64,000 nt of DNA from Vibrio algivorus (GCF_002218005.2 NZ_AP018679.1:372001-436000); one strand, 5' to 3'; counted from the stretch's first letter, positions 27,942 through 37,196 are shown. The notes: generated by a model not told the origin, from the letters alone. A program made the numbers and translations.

Positions 27942-27967
27942 TAGACTTATTCTCTCATCGTAGTTCG

Positions 27968-28003
27968 AACGCCTCATACTAATGTATGGGGCGTTTTAGT
28001 TTT
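27968..28003 (+). terminator. Terminator after the Pmp3-like gene
   Basis: A stem AACGCCTCATAC / GTATGGGGCGTT with a 4-base loop and a following T-rich stretch, 26 bases after the stop codon. Confidence 0.8.
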
Positions 28004-28088
28004 CGTCATCAACCTTGCTCCATCAACTTAAGCAGAACATGATAGAATTTGTTCCAATAGCAAAGTTATTTAGGATACCCAACCGCCG

Positions 28089-28796
28089 ATGCAGTATGTA
28101 AAGATTAAAGATGCCGTTGTAGAGCAAATAGAATCTGGCCTATTAATGCCAAAACAAAAGTTACCGTCAGAACGTCAATTGGCTGAATCTTTTGCTACCA
28201 CTAGGGTGACCTTAAGAGAGGCATTATCTTTACTCGAAGCCGAAGGTAAAGTGTATCGAGAAGACCGAAGAGGCTGGTTTATCTCTCCAGAGCCGTTGAT
28301 ATACGATCCTAGTCAAGCCGCAGGTTTTACTGAAGTGGCATTAGCTCAGCAGCGTAAACCGGAAACAAGGCTAGTCACAGCGAAATCTATGTTGGCTAAC
28401 AAGCAAGCTTCTAAGCAACTGAACCTTAAACCTTTTAGTAATGTTTACTGTATTGATCGAGTGCGTTATTTAGATGACCGCCCTGTGGCCTTTGTGACCA
28501 CTTATGTCCATCCTGATTTATTTCCTAATTTGCTAGAGCATGACTTAAGCGTATCTCTTATTGAAGTATATCGTCAGCATTATCATCAAGAATATCAAGG
28601 CATTCGTTATCGGATTGCCGCTTCTTCTTTAATGGGGGAAACCGCTCAAGCTTTACGTGCTACTTCTGGTAGCCCTGCAACGCTTGTTGAAAAAATGCGT
28701 TATAACCAAGATGGACGATTACTCGATTGTGCGTTTGAATTTTGGCGTCATGATGCGATGTGTATTGAGTCTGTGGCAGATTTTAATATTGGATGA
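28089..28796 (+). CDS. GntR/HutC-family transcriptional regulator with UTRA domain
   Basis: A 235-residue regulator. The N-terminal winged helix-turn-helix (residues 1-65; PKQKLPSERQLAESFATTRVTLREALSLLEAEGKVYREDRRGWFI in parts) is followed by a UTRA ligand domain (about 90-230). The ligand and target genes are not apparent. A truncated copy of the dispersed palindromic repeat begins right at its stop codon. Confidence 0.88.
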   Translation: MQYVKIKDAVVEQIESGLLMPKQKLPSERQLAESFATTRVTLREALSLLEAEGKVYREDRRGWFISPEPLIYDPSQAAGFTEVALAQQRKPETRLVTAKSMLANKQASKQLNLKPFSNVYCIDRVRYLDDRPVAFVTTYVHPDLFPNLLEHDLSVSLIEVYRQHYHQEYQGIRYRIAASSLMGETAQALRATSGSPATLVEKMRYNQDGRLLDCAFEFWRHDAMCIESVADFNIG

Positions 28797-28834
28797 TAGC
28801 TATGAATTCTGCATATTGAGGTCACTTGGGTATA
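28794..28834. repeat. Terminal fragment of the dispersed Vibrio repeat
   Basis: TGATAGCTATGAATTCTGCATATTGAGGTCACTTGGGTATA (in parts) is the inverted counterpart of the first 40 bases of the element at 32799, with few mismatches. Its left end coincides with the TGA stop of the GntR gene. The element may have supplied that stop. Confidence 0.7.
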
Positions 28835-28865
28835 AACTTAATCGTCTAAAGAGAACAAAGAGTTA

Positions 28866-29399
28866 ATGAAATTACTACGTAGCACAGTACATCCAGATGT
28901 ACAAAAGTTAGAACTTAAATCGGTTATTCAGCGCTTAGCAACACGGGCGATTGTTATGAAAGGTGAGAATATTCTTCTACTTTATACCGAGCGTTACCAC
29001 GATTACAGTTTGCCAGGCGGAGGATTAGATTCTGGTGAAGACAAAATAGAAGGCATGATCCGCGAACTACAAGAAGAAACTGGTGCGCAAAATATTCGTG
29101 ATATTGAATCGTTTGGTTGCTATGAAGAGTTTCGTCCATGGTATAAAGATGGGGCTAATGTGATGCACATGTTGTCTTATTGCTATACCTGTGAGGTTGA
29201 TGAAGCGTTAGGGGAAACCCGTTTTGAATCGCATGAAATCAATAATGGTATGAAACCTGTTTGGATAAATATTCAACAAGCGATAGAGCACAATTTAAAA
29301 ACCATCGAATTAAGTGATAAAAAAGGCATGTCGATTGAGCGAGAAACCTTTCTCCTACAGTTGATAGCCGACCAATGTTTAGAAAGTACCCATGACTAG
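28866..29399 (+). CDS. NUDIX hydrolase
   Basis: A 177-residue protein with a complete Nudix box at about residues 51-73: GGGLDSGEDKIEGMIRELQEETGA, read here as G, then E, then REL-x-EE-x-G. These enzymes cleave nucleoside diphosphates linked to other moieties; the substrate is not predictable. The N-terminal IQRLATRAIVMKGENILLLYTER fits the first strands of the fold. Confidence 0.88.
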   Translation: MKLLRSTVHPDVQKLELKSVIQRLATRAIVMKGENILLLYTERYHDYSLPGGGLDSGEDKIEGMIRELQEETGAQNIRDIESFGCYEEFRPWYKDGANVMHMLSYCYTCEVDEALGETRFESHEINNGMKPVWINIQQAIEHNLKTIELSDKKGMSIERETFLLQLIADQCLESTHD

Positions 29400-29503
29400 G
29401 ATCTTGTCTCTATCCCTTATTTATGTATGGGATAAAGCTATAATCTCGTTGTAATTATGTTAAGGTTTGATGGTGAAAAACGATAATATAATAGGGCGAA
29501 ATT

Positions 29504-30352
29504 ATGAAGTGGTTATGGATTGTACTGGTAGCATTATTGTCATTTAAGGCGTTAGCAGATGAACCGCAAAAATATTCAGAAACGGAAATGCTCGATCGTC
29601 CTTTGATGGAACGTTATATCCTCGATGAGCTAAAATCATTACGGACCGAGCAGCAAGATTTGGAGCGTCGTTTGACGGTACAAATTACCGACCGAGAGCT
29701 GGCTGTTGCAGATAAATCTCTTAACTATTCCAATATTACAGTAACCTACTTTTTCTATATTATCGCAGGTGTTGCCTCTTTGGTGGCATTAGTAGGCTGG
29801 CAGTCTTTAAAAGAGATTAAGCACAATACCAAAGAAATGGCCGATAAGCGCCTTAACGAAATCACCATGTCTTATGAGAAAAAGTTTAGCGCCTTAGAGC
29901 GTGACTTAAAACGTAAGACGCGGATCATTACAGAAAATAACCGAGAAATTGAAATCATTAATGAAGTGCATAATTTGTGGCTTCGTGCGCAGAGTGCTCA
30001 AACGCCAGAGCAAAAAATTGAAACTTATGATGAAATTTTAAAAATTCGCCCCGGTGATCTTGAAGCCTTAACCCATAAAGCCGACTCCGCAATGGAAATC
30101 AATGAATACCACTGGGCATTGAGTATTTGTAATCGAGTACTCGAAGTTGATGATAATAATGGGCATGCGCTATACCAACGTGCTTGTGCCTACTCTCGAT
30201 TAGGTGCAGAAGAGCAAGCGATTAATGATCTTGTTTTAGCGATCGAATCGAGTGCTTCTCTTCGAGAATTAGCTTCTGATGAGCCAGATTTTGAAATGTT
30301 GCGAGGAAACCCTCGTTTTGAAACTCTTATTGATACTAATGAGCATTCTTAA
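29504..30352 (+). CDS. Membrane-anchored TPR protein
   Basis: A 282-residue protein with a signal peptide or anchor at 1-18, a second membrane helix (ITVTYFFYIIAGVASLVALVGW, in parts, about 77-99), a coiled-coil stretch (about 100-155) and at least two tetratricopeptide repeats (about 165-260; LEALTHKADSAMEINEYHWALSICNRVLEVD in parts). It is likely a scaffold at the inner membrane. The function is unknown. It lies 5 bases before azlC. Confidence 0.78.
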   Translation: MKWLWIVLVALLSFKALADEPQKYSETEMLDRPLMERYILDELKSLRTEQQDLERRLTVQITDRELAVADKSLNYSNITVTYFFYIIAGVASLVALVGWQSLKEIKHNTKEMADKRLNEITMSYEKKFSALERDLKRKTRIITENNREIEIINEVHNLWLRAQSAQTPEQKIETYDEILKIRPGDLEALTHKADSAMEINEYHWALSICNRVLEVDDNNGHALYQRACAYSRLGAEEQAINDLVLAIESSASLRELASDEPDFEMLRGNPRFETLIDTNEHS

Positions 30353-30357
30353 TATTT

Positions 30358-31095
30358 ATGAATAATGCTTCTTCAGATGTTTCTCGTTTATCGCAAATAT
30401 GGCGAGGAACCTTAGCTATTTCTCCTCTAAGCTTAGCGGTTATTCCTTGGGGTTTATTGGCGGGATCGTATGCGATTGATATCGGCTTAACGCCACTTGA
30501 AGCTCAGGCATTATCCGCAATTTTATTTGCCGGTGCGGCTCAACTTGTTGCAACGGGAATGTTTGATGCTCAAGTCGGTTTATGGACTATGCTTCTGACA
30601 ACTCTGTTCATCACTTCTCGCCACTTTCTTTATAGTATGTCGATGCGCGAGAAGCTGAGCCCTTTACCGTTTAAATGGCGCTTAGGACTAGGTTTCTTGC
30701 TGACAGATGAACTATTTGCAGTTTGTGGTCATCAAACCCAACAAGTGTTTAACCGCTGGTACGCATTAGGCGCGGGGTTTAGCTTCTACCTAGTTTGGAA
30801 TATTGCCAGCTTTATTGGGATTGTCGCTGGTAAACAAATTCCCAATTTAAATCAATGGGGACTCGAGTTTGCCGTTGCAGCGACGTTTATTGCGATTGTT
30901 ATTCCGACGATAAAAACTTGGTCTGTTTTAACATCGGTTGTCGTTGCTTTGGTCGGATCCGTTTTACTGAGCTATTGGAAAATTGAAGGCAGTCTTATTA
31001 TTGCTAGTTTACTTGCAATGGTTTCAGGTTATTTGGTTGAGAGTAATGCTAAAGATAAGGGTAGCTCCCATCAAAATAGTGAGGAAGAAGCATGA
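30358..31095 (+). CDS. azlC: Branched-chain amino acid exporter large subunit AzlC
   Basis: A 245-residue membrane protein of the AzlC/YgaZ family. Motifs are ISPLSLAVIPWGLLAGSYAIDIGL, LSAILFAGAAQLVATGMF and TSRHFLYSMSMR. With AzlD it forms a two-component exporter of branched-chain amino acids. It overlaps azlD by 4 bases. Confidence 0.9.
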   Translation: MNNASSDVSRLSQIWRGTLAISPLSLAVIPWGLLAGSYAIDIGLTPLEAQALSAILFAGAAQLVATGMFDAQVGLWTMLLTTLFITSRHFLYSMSMREKLSPLPFKWRLGLGFLLTDELFAVCGHQTQQVFNRWYALGAGFSFYLVWNIASFIGIVAGKQIPNLNQWGLEFAVAATFIAIVIPTIKTWSVLTSVVVALVGSVLLSYWKIEGSLIIASLLAMVSGYLVESNAKDKGSSHQNSEEEA

Positions 31096-31406
31096 TTTTG
31101 CTTTCAATTCTGGCGATGACAGCGGTGGTGTTTTTAAGCCGTTATTTGTTTCTTTCTCCTAAGCTACCACTGAAATTAAATGGCAATGCGCAGCGTTTAC
31201 TTAGTTACTCTAGCCCGGCAGTGTTAACCGCTATTTGGGCACCGATTGTGTTTATCCATGATGATCGTTTATCGGTTTCTTATCACAACCCATACTTGAT
31301 AGCAGCTATTCTAGCGGCATTTATTGCGTGGAAAACAAAGAATGTTATTGCGACGACTGTTTTAAGTATGCTTTGCTTCTTTGTTCTTAATTCCTGGATT
31401 CTTTAA
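31092..31406 (+). CDS. azlD: AzlD-type exporter small subunit
   Basis: A 104-residue protein with about four membrane segments, carrying the AzlD/YgaH pattern (VFLSRYLFL, LLSYSSPAVLTAIWAPIVF, NPYLIAAILAAFIAWKTKN). It starts within the azlC stop by an ATGA-type 4-base overlap, so translation is coupled. Confidence 0.9.
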   Translation: MILLSILAMTAVVFLSRYLFLSPKLPLKLNGNAQRLLSYSSPAVLTAIWAPIVFIHDDRLSVSYHNPYLIAAILAAFIAWKTKNVIATTVLSMLCFFVLNSWIL

Positions 31407-31455
31407 CAACACCTCTTCACTTGGTTGTATGCTATTGTCAGTAAAAGAGGTGTTG
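31407..31455. terminator. Long inverted repeat between converging genes
   Basis: A perfect 11-bp repeat CAACACCTCTT / AAGAGGTGTTG with a 27-base loop lies just after azlD and before the converging DUF3541-like gene. There is no strong T-run on either side, so termination is probable but not certain. Confidence 0.55.
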
Positions 31456-31463
31456 AAATGATA

Positions 31464-32585
31464 TTACTTCTTAACTAAACCATATGGTAAATCGCTAAAT
31501 ATTGCTGGTTGTTCTGAAATGGTTGGGGCGGCATTGGTTCCTTGCCAGCTAAGTAACATGATTGCCAACACGTTTCTGTGCTCACCTTTGCTTAATTCGA
31601 AATCACCATCGGTGGATGGAATCATTCCTTGTTTCATATCAATTGCATGAGCAATGGTCGCTTGCGTATCCGCAAGGGTCGGAGAATCTAACTTCTCTGC
31701 AAGTAGATAACTTATGCCAACTTCCGCAACGACATCTTCTTTTGTTCTTGTTAAAATTTGTTCGATATTTTTATCGAAGTAGTCATAAATCCATGCAAAC
31801 TCTTTGCTGTCGATAGGATATTGATAGTATTCTGAAGCAGCAAAAATGATATGGGTTAAACCATAAATTTTATTCGTATATTGTTGATCGGAAAGTTGCT
31901 TATCTTGGTTGTCTGGGTAGGTTTTTTGGAAAGCGTTAATAAAATCATCAACCACATCTTGCTCATCTAACTGGCGCAGCCAATACACCTGATTGGCTAA
32001 TTGAGCAGCCCACGCTTTTATCATCTCAGGGTTGGTTGCATAAGGTTTAAAATCAAACTGACGAATTAAATTATGTAGATGCTTATCATATTTATGTTTT
32101 AAACCATATTCATCTGCGCGAGCCATAGCGCCAAGAAGATCGATACCTAAGAAAAGATATTCGGGTTTATCTTTTGTTACTTCGTAGCGCATTTGAGTTC
32201 GAGTCGTTCCTTTGGTTTTGTAGTACTGTAATTTTTTCTCTCCGTAAGCCTTGGCTTGTTTTGGGGTTTTTATTTCAGTGGCTATTTCATTGAGTGTGCT
32301 AGCGACTCTTGCCATATCTGACCAAACGGCGGCGGAATACTTAGGATCTAACGTTTGACGAAACATTCTTAACCCGTAATGTCCCGCAGTGTTGGCATTC
32401 AACGTGTAGAGTTGGCTTTCAAAGGTATGCTTAATAAGATCTGCATCGTTTTGATACCGAGTAATTTGAATTGTGGATGTTTGTTGGCTTAAATTCTCTT
32501 TTGCTAAGGTGGCTGGTATGAAAGCAAGCTGTGAAAAACCTAAAATAGCAATAGTAATCAAGGATGCAGGTGTGAACTTAAACAT
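31464..32585 (-). CDS. Secreted protein of DUF3541 type
   Basis: A 373-residue protein with a Sec signal peptide (residues 1-28, cleavage near LAK/EN). The rest is largely helical and includes TTRTQMRYEVTKDKPEYLFLGIDLLGAM and QYTNKIYGLTHIIFAASEYYQY. From memory this resembles the Vibrio-enriched DUF3541 family of unknown function; the identification is tentative. It is transcribed alone, converging on azlD. Confidence 0.7.
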   Translation of the reverse strand: MFKFTPASLITIAILGFSQLAFIPATLAKENLSQQTSTIQITRYQNDADLIKHTFESQLYTLNANTAGHYGLRMFRQTLDPKYSAAVWSDMARVASTLNEIATEIKTPKQAKAYGEKKLQYYKTKGTTRTQMRYEVTKDKPEYLFLGIDLLGAMARADEYGLKHKYDKHLHNLIRQFDFKPYATNPEMIKAWAAQLANQVYWLRQLDEQDVVDDFINAFQKTYPDNQDKQLSDQQYTNKIYGLTHIIFAASEYYQYPIDSKEFAWIYDYFDKNIEQILTRTKEDVVAEVGISYLLAEKLDSPTLADTQATIAHAIDMKQGMIPSTDGDFELSKGEHRNVLAIMLLSWQGTNAAPTISEQPAIFSDLPYGLVKK

Positions 32586-32798
32586 AAGAATATCCTTTTC
32601 AATGTTAGAGGCTAGAAATTAAACAATCTTTATTCTTATAAATTACACCTGTTTACACTGTTTGGTATTAATTATTTAAATTTACATGGAAAAATTGACA
32701 CTAAACTTACTTAAAGCAGTGATGGGTTTTGATTCTATAGAAACTTTTGAGGAGCTTAGGTTGATTTTTAATACAGCCGCAACATGAAAATGATATTG

Positions 32799-32960
32799 TA
32801 TACCCAAGTGACTTCAAGATGCAGAATTCAGAGCTATCATCTAAGCCTTTAAACAAGGAAGATTCTCGTAGGAATGTATATACTTTTCAAACGAATCTGA
32901 CGCTGTGTAAAGCTTGTTTTAATCTTACTGAAACTCGCACTTTGAAATTACTTGAGTATA
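32799..32960. mobile_element. MITE-like element of about 162 bp
   Basis: The element opens with TATACCCAAGT and closes with ACTTGAGTATA, an 11-bp inverted repeat with one mismatch. The first 40 bases recur inverted at 28794-28834, and a collapsed 42-bp form is at 15336. There is no transposase, so it would be a non-autonomous element. The 60-codon ORF that overlaps it is not considered a gene. It occupies most of the 399-base gap before the PHP phosphatase gene; the left part of the gap (32586-32798) holds nothing recognised. Confidence 0.65.
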
Positions 32961-32984
32961 TATCACAGCTGAAGGAGAAATACG

Positions 32985-33734
32985 ATGCAGATACAGGTTG
33001 ACACTCATACCCATACTTATGCGAGCGGTCACGCTTATAGTACGTTAATCGAGAATGCTGAGTGCGCATATCAACATGGTATGAAAATGTTCTGCACCAC
33101 TGACCACGCTTCAACTATGCCTGGGGCACCGCACTACTGGTTTTTCAATAACCAACGTATTCTTCCTCGATTTTTAAGTGATGTGGCTATTCTGCGTGGA
33201 ATGGAAAGTAACATCATCAATGAGTCTGGTGAGGTTGATATTCACCCTAGTACCGATGAGCATTTAGATTGGGTCATCGCGAGTTTTCATGAGCCTGTAT
33301 TTGCGCCTTCTACCAAAGAAGTTCATACAAAAACTTTGATCAATGTGATTAAAAGTGGGCGTATTGATGCGCTTGGCCACTTAGGAAATCCGAGATACGA
33401 CTTCGATTTTAAAGCGGTTGCTGAGTGTGCTAAACAATACCATGTGGCGATTGAGCTGAATAACTCTTCATTAAAAGGCGGCAGTCGAGCGGGCAGTGAA
33501 CAGCGTTGTGAAGCAATTGCCTTGGCGGTAAAAGAAGCGGGTGGTTATATCACGACTGGTAGCGATGCGCACTTTGCTCATGATCTCGGTAAATTTGAAA
33601 AGGTTAGTGAATTACTTGACCGTATTGAAATGCCAGTAGAGCAGGTGATCACACATACACCGAGACAGTTTTTAACATTTTTAGTAAAACGAGGACGTCA
33701 GCCGATCTCTGAATTTGAAAGTATGTTGATTTAG
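32985..33734 (+). CDS. ycdX: PHP-domain phosphatase YcdX
   Basis: A 249-residue PHP-superfamily metallo-hydrolase. Metal ligands are seen in VDTHTHTYASGHAYST, TTDHAS, LRGMESN, ASFHEP, GHLGNP and TGSDAHF, spread as in E. coli YcdX, which binds a trinuclear zinc site. It is a probable phosphatase or phosphoesterase with unknown physiological substrate. GAAGGAG precedes the ATG. The gene ends 7 bases from a converging LysR gene. Confidence 0.9.
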   Translation: MQIQVDTHTHTYASGHAYSTLIENAECAYQHGMKMFCTTDHASTMPGAPHYWFFNNQRILPRFLSDVAILRGMESNIINESGEVDIHPSTDEHLDWVIASFHEPVFAPSTKEVHTKTLINVIKSGRIDALGHLGNPRYDFDFKAVAECAKQYHVAIELNNSSLKGGSRAGSEQRCEAIALAVKEAGGYITTGSDAHFAHDLGKFEKVSELLDRIEMPVEQVITHTPRQFLTFLVKRGRQPISEFESMLI

Positions 33735-33741
33735 GTCGTGC

Positions 33742-34653
33742 CTATATAGGTAAATGTTTTACTGCATAATCAATAAACACTTTTAGACGCGTCGGCATGT
33801 ACTTGCTAGACGCGTATTGCATCGCAATTACCCCGTGATAGTTTCCTTTGATCGTCCAATCATCTAATACTTGAATCACCTCACCATTACTCAAGGCTTC
33901 TCTAATAACAAAATCAGGAAAGATACCAATTCCAAGCCCATCTTTTACTCCATTTAATCGCATTTGTGAGTGGTTAACGGCATAACGCCCTGACACGGGA
34001 ATAGTGTGCGTTTCATTACCTTTTACAAAGCCCCAAATATGGTCGGTTCGGGTTTCTCCAAGGTATAAACAGTCATGAAACTTGAGCTCTGTTGGGTGAA
34101 TCGGAATACCTTTTAAAGCCAGATAATCAGGGCTAGCACATAATGATAAATTTACTTTACCGAGTTCTCGTGAGATTAAGTTCTCATATGGTTTATCGGT
34201 TAAGCGAAACATGATGTCGATACCTTGTTCTAGCATATCGATATCCCCATCAGACACTTTAAGTTTGAGTTCAATATTTGGATAACGTTGGAGAAAGGGG
34301 GTCACTATCGGCTGCAATACGATACTTAAAAACGCTTTGGGTGCTGCGATGGTAATAGTGCCGACCGGAGCTTCATGTTCTGCATTGGAAATATCGACCG
34401 CTTGTTGGGCGGCATTCACCATGGCTATCGATTGTTGATAAATCTTTTGGCCTGATTGAGTAATTTGTAGCGTGCGAGTGGTTCGGTCAAATAGCTTAAC
34501 GGAAAGCGATGCTTCTAACCGTGTAATGAGCTTGCTTAATGCAGAAGGAGTAACACCTAATTCTTTTGCTGCCGCAGTAAAACTGCCTTTATTAACCACC
34601 AATATGAAGGTAGCTAAATCGGGCAAAAGAGCAATCAATCGAGAGTTAAGCAT
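33742..34653 (-). CDS. LysR-family transcriptional regulator
   Basis: A 303-residue LysR protein. The winged helix is at residues about 8-65 (LATFILVVNKGSFTAAAKELGVTPSALSKLITRLEASLSVKLFDRTTRTL in parts), followed by a periplasmic-binding-like effector domain. It is divergent from kbl-tdh with a 146-base gap, so control of threonine breakdown is plausible, but the effector is unknown. Confidence 0.88.
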   Translation of the reverse strand: MLNSRLIALLPDLATFILVVNKGSFTAAAKELGVTPSALSKLITRLEASLSVKLFDRTTRTLQITQSGQKIYQQSIAMVNAAQQAVDISNAEHEAPVGTITIAAPKAFLSIVLQPIVTPFLQRYPNIELKLKVSDGDIDMLEQGIDIMFRLTDKPYENLISRELGKVNLSLCASPDYLALKGIPIHPTELKFHDCLYLGETRTDHIWGFVKGNETHTIPVSGRYAVNHSQMRLNGVKDGLGIGIFPDFVIREALSNGEVIQVLDDWTIKGNYHGVIAMQYASSKYMPTRLKVFIDYAVKHLPI

Positions 34654-34799
34654 GCCATCATCTCCAAGCGGCTAGTCTATTTGTGAATTAAATTCACTAA
34701 TGTTTTTCCATGAAAGGGGATAATAGTCTTTTATGGCATAAACTAGAATAGATGTTAGGTTTTTAATTGAAAAAATCACAAATATAAAAAGGAAATTTC

Positions 34800-35993
34800 A
34801 TGTCTTCTGCATTCTACAGCCAAATAAACCAACAAATTGAAGATGTTAAGTCTGAAGGTTTGTACAAATCTGAGCGTATTATTACTTCTGCGCAAGCTGC
34901 TGCTGTTTCTATTTCAACTGGCGAGGAAGTATTGAACTTCTGTGCAAATAATTACTTAGGCTTGGCTAATCATCCAGATTTGATTGAAGCGGCAAAGCAA
35001 GGTATGGATGAACATGGTTTTGGTATGGCTTCTGTTCGTTTTATTTGCGGTACACAAGATGCTCATAAAGAATTAGAGCGTAAACTATCTGATTTTTTAG
35101 GTATGGAAGATACTATCCTTTACACATCTTGCTTTGATGCAAACACGGGTTTATTCGAAACTATTCTTGGTGCAGAAGATGCGATTATTTCGGATGCTTT
35201 AAACCATGCATCTATCATTGATGGTGTACGTTTATGTAAAGCGAAACGTTTCCGTTATGCTAACAATGACATGGCTGAATTAGAGCAACAACTGATCGCA
35301 GCAGATGAAGCAGGCGCACGTCATAAGCTGATTGTAACTGACGGTGTATTTTCAATGGACGGTGTAGTCGCTAACTTAACCGCTATCTGTGATTTAGCCG
35401 ATAAATATAATGCGTTAGTGATGGTAGATGATTCTCACGCAGTAGGCTTTATGGGTGAAAATGGCCGTGGTACGCATGAATATAATGACGTAATGGGCCG
35501 TATTGATTTAATTACCGGTACATTAGGTAAAGCAATGGGTGGTGCTTCAGGTGGCTACACCTCAGGTAAAAAAGAAGTGATTGATTGGCTACGTCAACGT
35601 TCTCGTCCTTACTTGTTCTCAAACTCTGTTGCTCCTGCGATTGTTTCGGCATCGATTCGCGTCATTGACTTACTGGCTGAGAGCAATGATCTTCGCGCTA
35701 AACTGTGGGAAAACGCTGATCATTTCCGTACCCGTATGACGGAAGCTGGTTTTACTATGGCAGGCGCTGATCACGCGATTATTCCTATCATGCTGGGTGA
35801 TGCAAAAGTGGCGGCTGAGTTTGCCGAACGTGCACTAGAAAAAGGTATTTACGTTGTCGGTTTTTCATTCCCAGTAGTACCTAAAGGTCAGGCACGTATC
35901 CGTACACAAATGTCTGCAGCACATAGCCGTGAGCAACTTGACCGTGCAATTGATGCATTCATCGCGGTTGGTAAAGAAATGGAGATCATCTAA
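34800..35993 (+). CDS. kbl: 2-amino-3-ketobutyrate CoA ligase (glycine C-acetyltransferase)
   Basis: A 397-residue alpha-oxoamine synthase. It has FCANNYLGLANHPDLIEAAKQG, FGMASVRFICGTQDAHKELE, SDALNHASIIDG, MVDDSHAVGFMG and the PLP lysine in TGTLGKAMGGASGGY. It splits 2-amino-3-oxobutyrate with CoA to glycine and acetyl-CoA, the second step of threonine breakdown. AAAGGAAA precedes the ATG. tdh starts on the very next base after its stop. Confidence 0.95.
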   Translation: MSSAFYSQINQQIEDVKSEGLYKSERIITSAQAAAVSISTGEEVLNFCANNYLGLANHPDLIEAAKQGMDEHGFGMASVRFICGTQDAHKELERKLSDFLGMEDTILYTSCFDANTGLFETILGAEDAIISDALNHASIIDGVRLCKAKRFRYANNDMAELEQQLIAADEAGARHKLIVTDGVFSMDGVVANLTAICDLADKYNALVMVDDSHAVGFMGENGRGTHEYNDVMGRIDLITGTLGKAMGGASGGYTSGKKEVIDWLRQRSRPYLFSNSVAPAIVSASIRVIDLLAESNDLRAKLWENADHFRTRMTEAGFTMAGADHAIIPIMLGDAKVAAEFAERALEKGIYVVGFSFPVVPKGQARIRTQMSAAHSREQLDRAIDAFIAVGKEMEII

Positions 35994-37064
35994 ATGACAG
36001 TTCAAGCTATATCTAGCATCAAAAATATGGGTAAAATTAAAGCACTATCGAAGTTGAAGCCTGAAGAAGGTATTTGGATGACGGAAGTTGATATGCCAGA
36101 AATGGGTCATAACGACATCTTAATCAAAATTCGCAAAACAGCTATTTGTGGCACGGATGTTCATATCTATAACTGGGATGAGTGGTCACAAAATACGATT
36201 CCTTATCCAATGGTTGTCGGTCATGAATACGTAGGTGAAGTGGTTGGTATCGGCCAAGAAGTAAAAGGCTTCGAACTGGGTGATCGCGTTTCAGGTGAAG
36301 GTCACATCACGTGTGGTCACTGTCGTAACTGCCGTGGTGGTCGTACTCACTTATGCCGTAATACAACTGGTGTGGGTGTAAACCGTACTGGTGCGTTCTC
36401 TGAATACTTAGTGATTCCAGCCTTTAACGCATTTAAAATTCCTGATGAAATTTCTGATGATTTGGCTTCAATTTTTGACCCATTTGGTAATGCGGTTCAC
36501 ACTGCACTATCGTTTGATTTAGTGGGTGAAGATGTCCTTATCACTGGTGCAGGCCCAATCGGTATCATGGCTGCTGCGGTAGCAAAACACGTTGGTGCTC
36601 GTCATGTTGTCATTACTGACGTTAACGAATACCGCTTAGAATTAGCACGTAAAATGGGCGTAACTCGTGCGGTGAACGTAGCAGAAGAAAAGCTAGAAGA
36701 TGTGATGACTGAGCTTGGCATGACTGAAGGCTTTGATGTTGGCCTAGAAATGTCAGGAGTACCATCTGCATTTAATGCAATGCTAGAAGGTATGAATCAC
36801 GGTGGTCGTGTTGCTCTATTGGGCATCCCACCCTCAGATATGGCGATTGATTGGACTAAAGTCATTTTCAAAGGCTTGGTTATTAAAGGAATCTATGGTC
36901 GTGAGATGTTCGAAACTTGGTATAAAATGGCTAGCCTCATTCAATCAGGCTTAGATCTTACTCCAATTATCACGCATCATTTCAGCGTTGATGATTTCCA
37001 AGAGGGCTTCGACACTATGCGTGGCGGGCTTTCTGGGAAAGTTATCTTAGATTGGACAAAATAA
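35994..37064 (+). CDS. tdh: L-threonine 3-dehydrogenase
   Basis: A 356-residue zinc alcohol-dehydrogenase-family enzyme. Catalytic zinc ligands lie in AICGTDVHIYNWDEW and GHEY. The structural-zinc cluster is GHCRNCRGGRTHLC, and the NAD motif is ITGAGPIGIMAAAVAKHVGA. It begins with an N-terminal extension before MGKIKALSKLKPEEGIWM, which is the usual family start. The C-terminus GLSGKVILDWTK is intact, so the adjoining prophage did not truncate it. Confidence 0.95.
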   Translation: MTVQAISSIKNMGKIKALSKLKPEEGIWMTEVDMPEMGHNDILIKIRKTAICGTDVHIYNWDEWSQNTIPYPMVVGHEYVGEVVGIGQEVKGFELGDRVSGEGHITCGHCRNCRGGRTHLCRNTTGVGVNRTGAFSEYLVIPAFNAFKIPDEISDDLASIFDPFGNAVHTALSFDLVGEDVLITGAGPIGIMAAAVAKHVGARHVVITDVNEYRLELARKMGVTRAVNVAEEKLEDVMTELGMTEGFDVGLEMSGVPSAFNAMLEGMNHGGRVALLGIPPSDMAIDWTKVIFKGLVIKGIYGREMFETWYKMASLIQSGLDLTPIITHHFSVDDFQEGFDTMRGGLSGKVILDWTK

Positions 37065-37101
37065 TTTTAGGATATAACAGGGTGGCATTTCCAAAATTCA
37101 A

Positions 37102-37123
37102 TTACTGTTTATAAAAACAGTAA
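37102..37123. other. Palindrome at the host-prophage junction
   Basis: TTACTGTTT / AAACAGTAA is a perfect 9-bp inverted repeat with a 4-base spacer, 38 bases after tdh. It could be the integrase core (att) site or simply the tdh terminator. The matching right end is outside the window. Confidence 0.5.
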
Positions 37124-37135
37124 AGTGGAAAATAA

Positions 37136-37175
37136 AGCCCTATACAGCCCTAAAAAAAGCCCTAATTTAGCCCTA
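37136..37175. repeat. Four AGCCCTA repeats spaced by one helical turn
   Basis: AGCCCTA occurs at 37136, 37146, 37158 and 37169, all in one orientation and 10-12 bases apart. Their place between the prophage edge and the integrase gene fits arm-type sites for the integrase or excisionase. Confidence 0.6.
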
Positions 37176-37196
37176 ATTTCTAATCGTTAATTTTGA

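Noticed and set aside
32819..33001. 60-codon ORF before ycdX
   Set aside because: It lies almost entirely in the MITE-like element and has no coding features.
37136..37175. CRISPR array
   Set aside because: The 7-base units and 10-12-base spacing are far too short; no long repeat-spacer arrangement occurs anywhere in the window.
37065..37196. tRNA gene as the prophage attachment site
   Set aside because: No cloverleaf-like sequence was seen near the junction; the insertion is in the gap after tdh.
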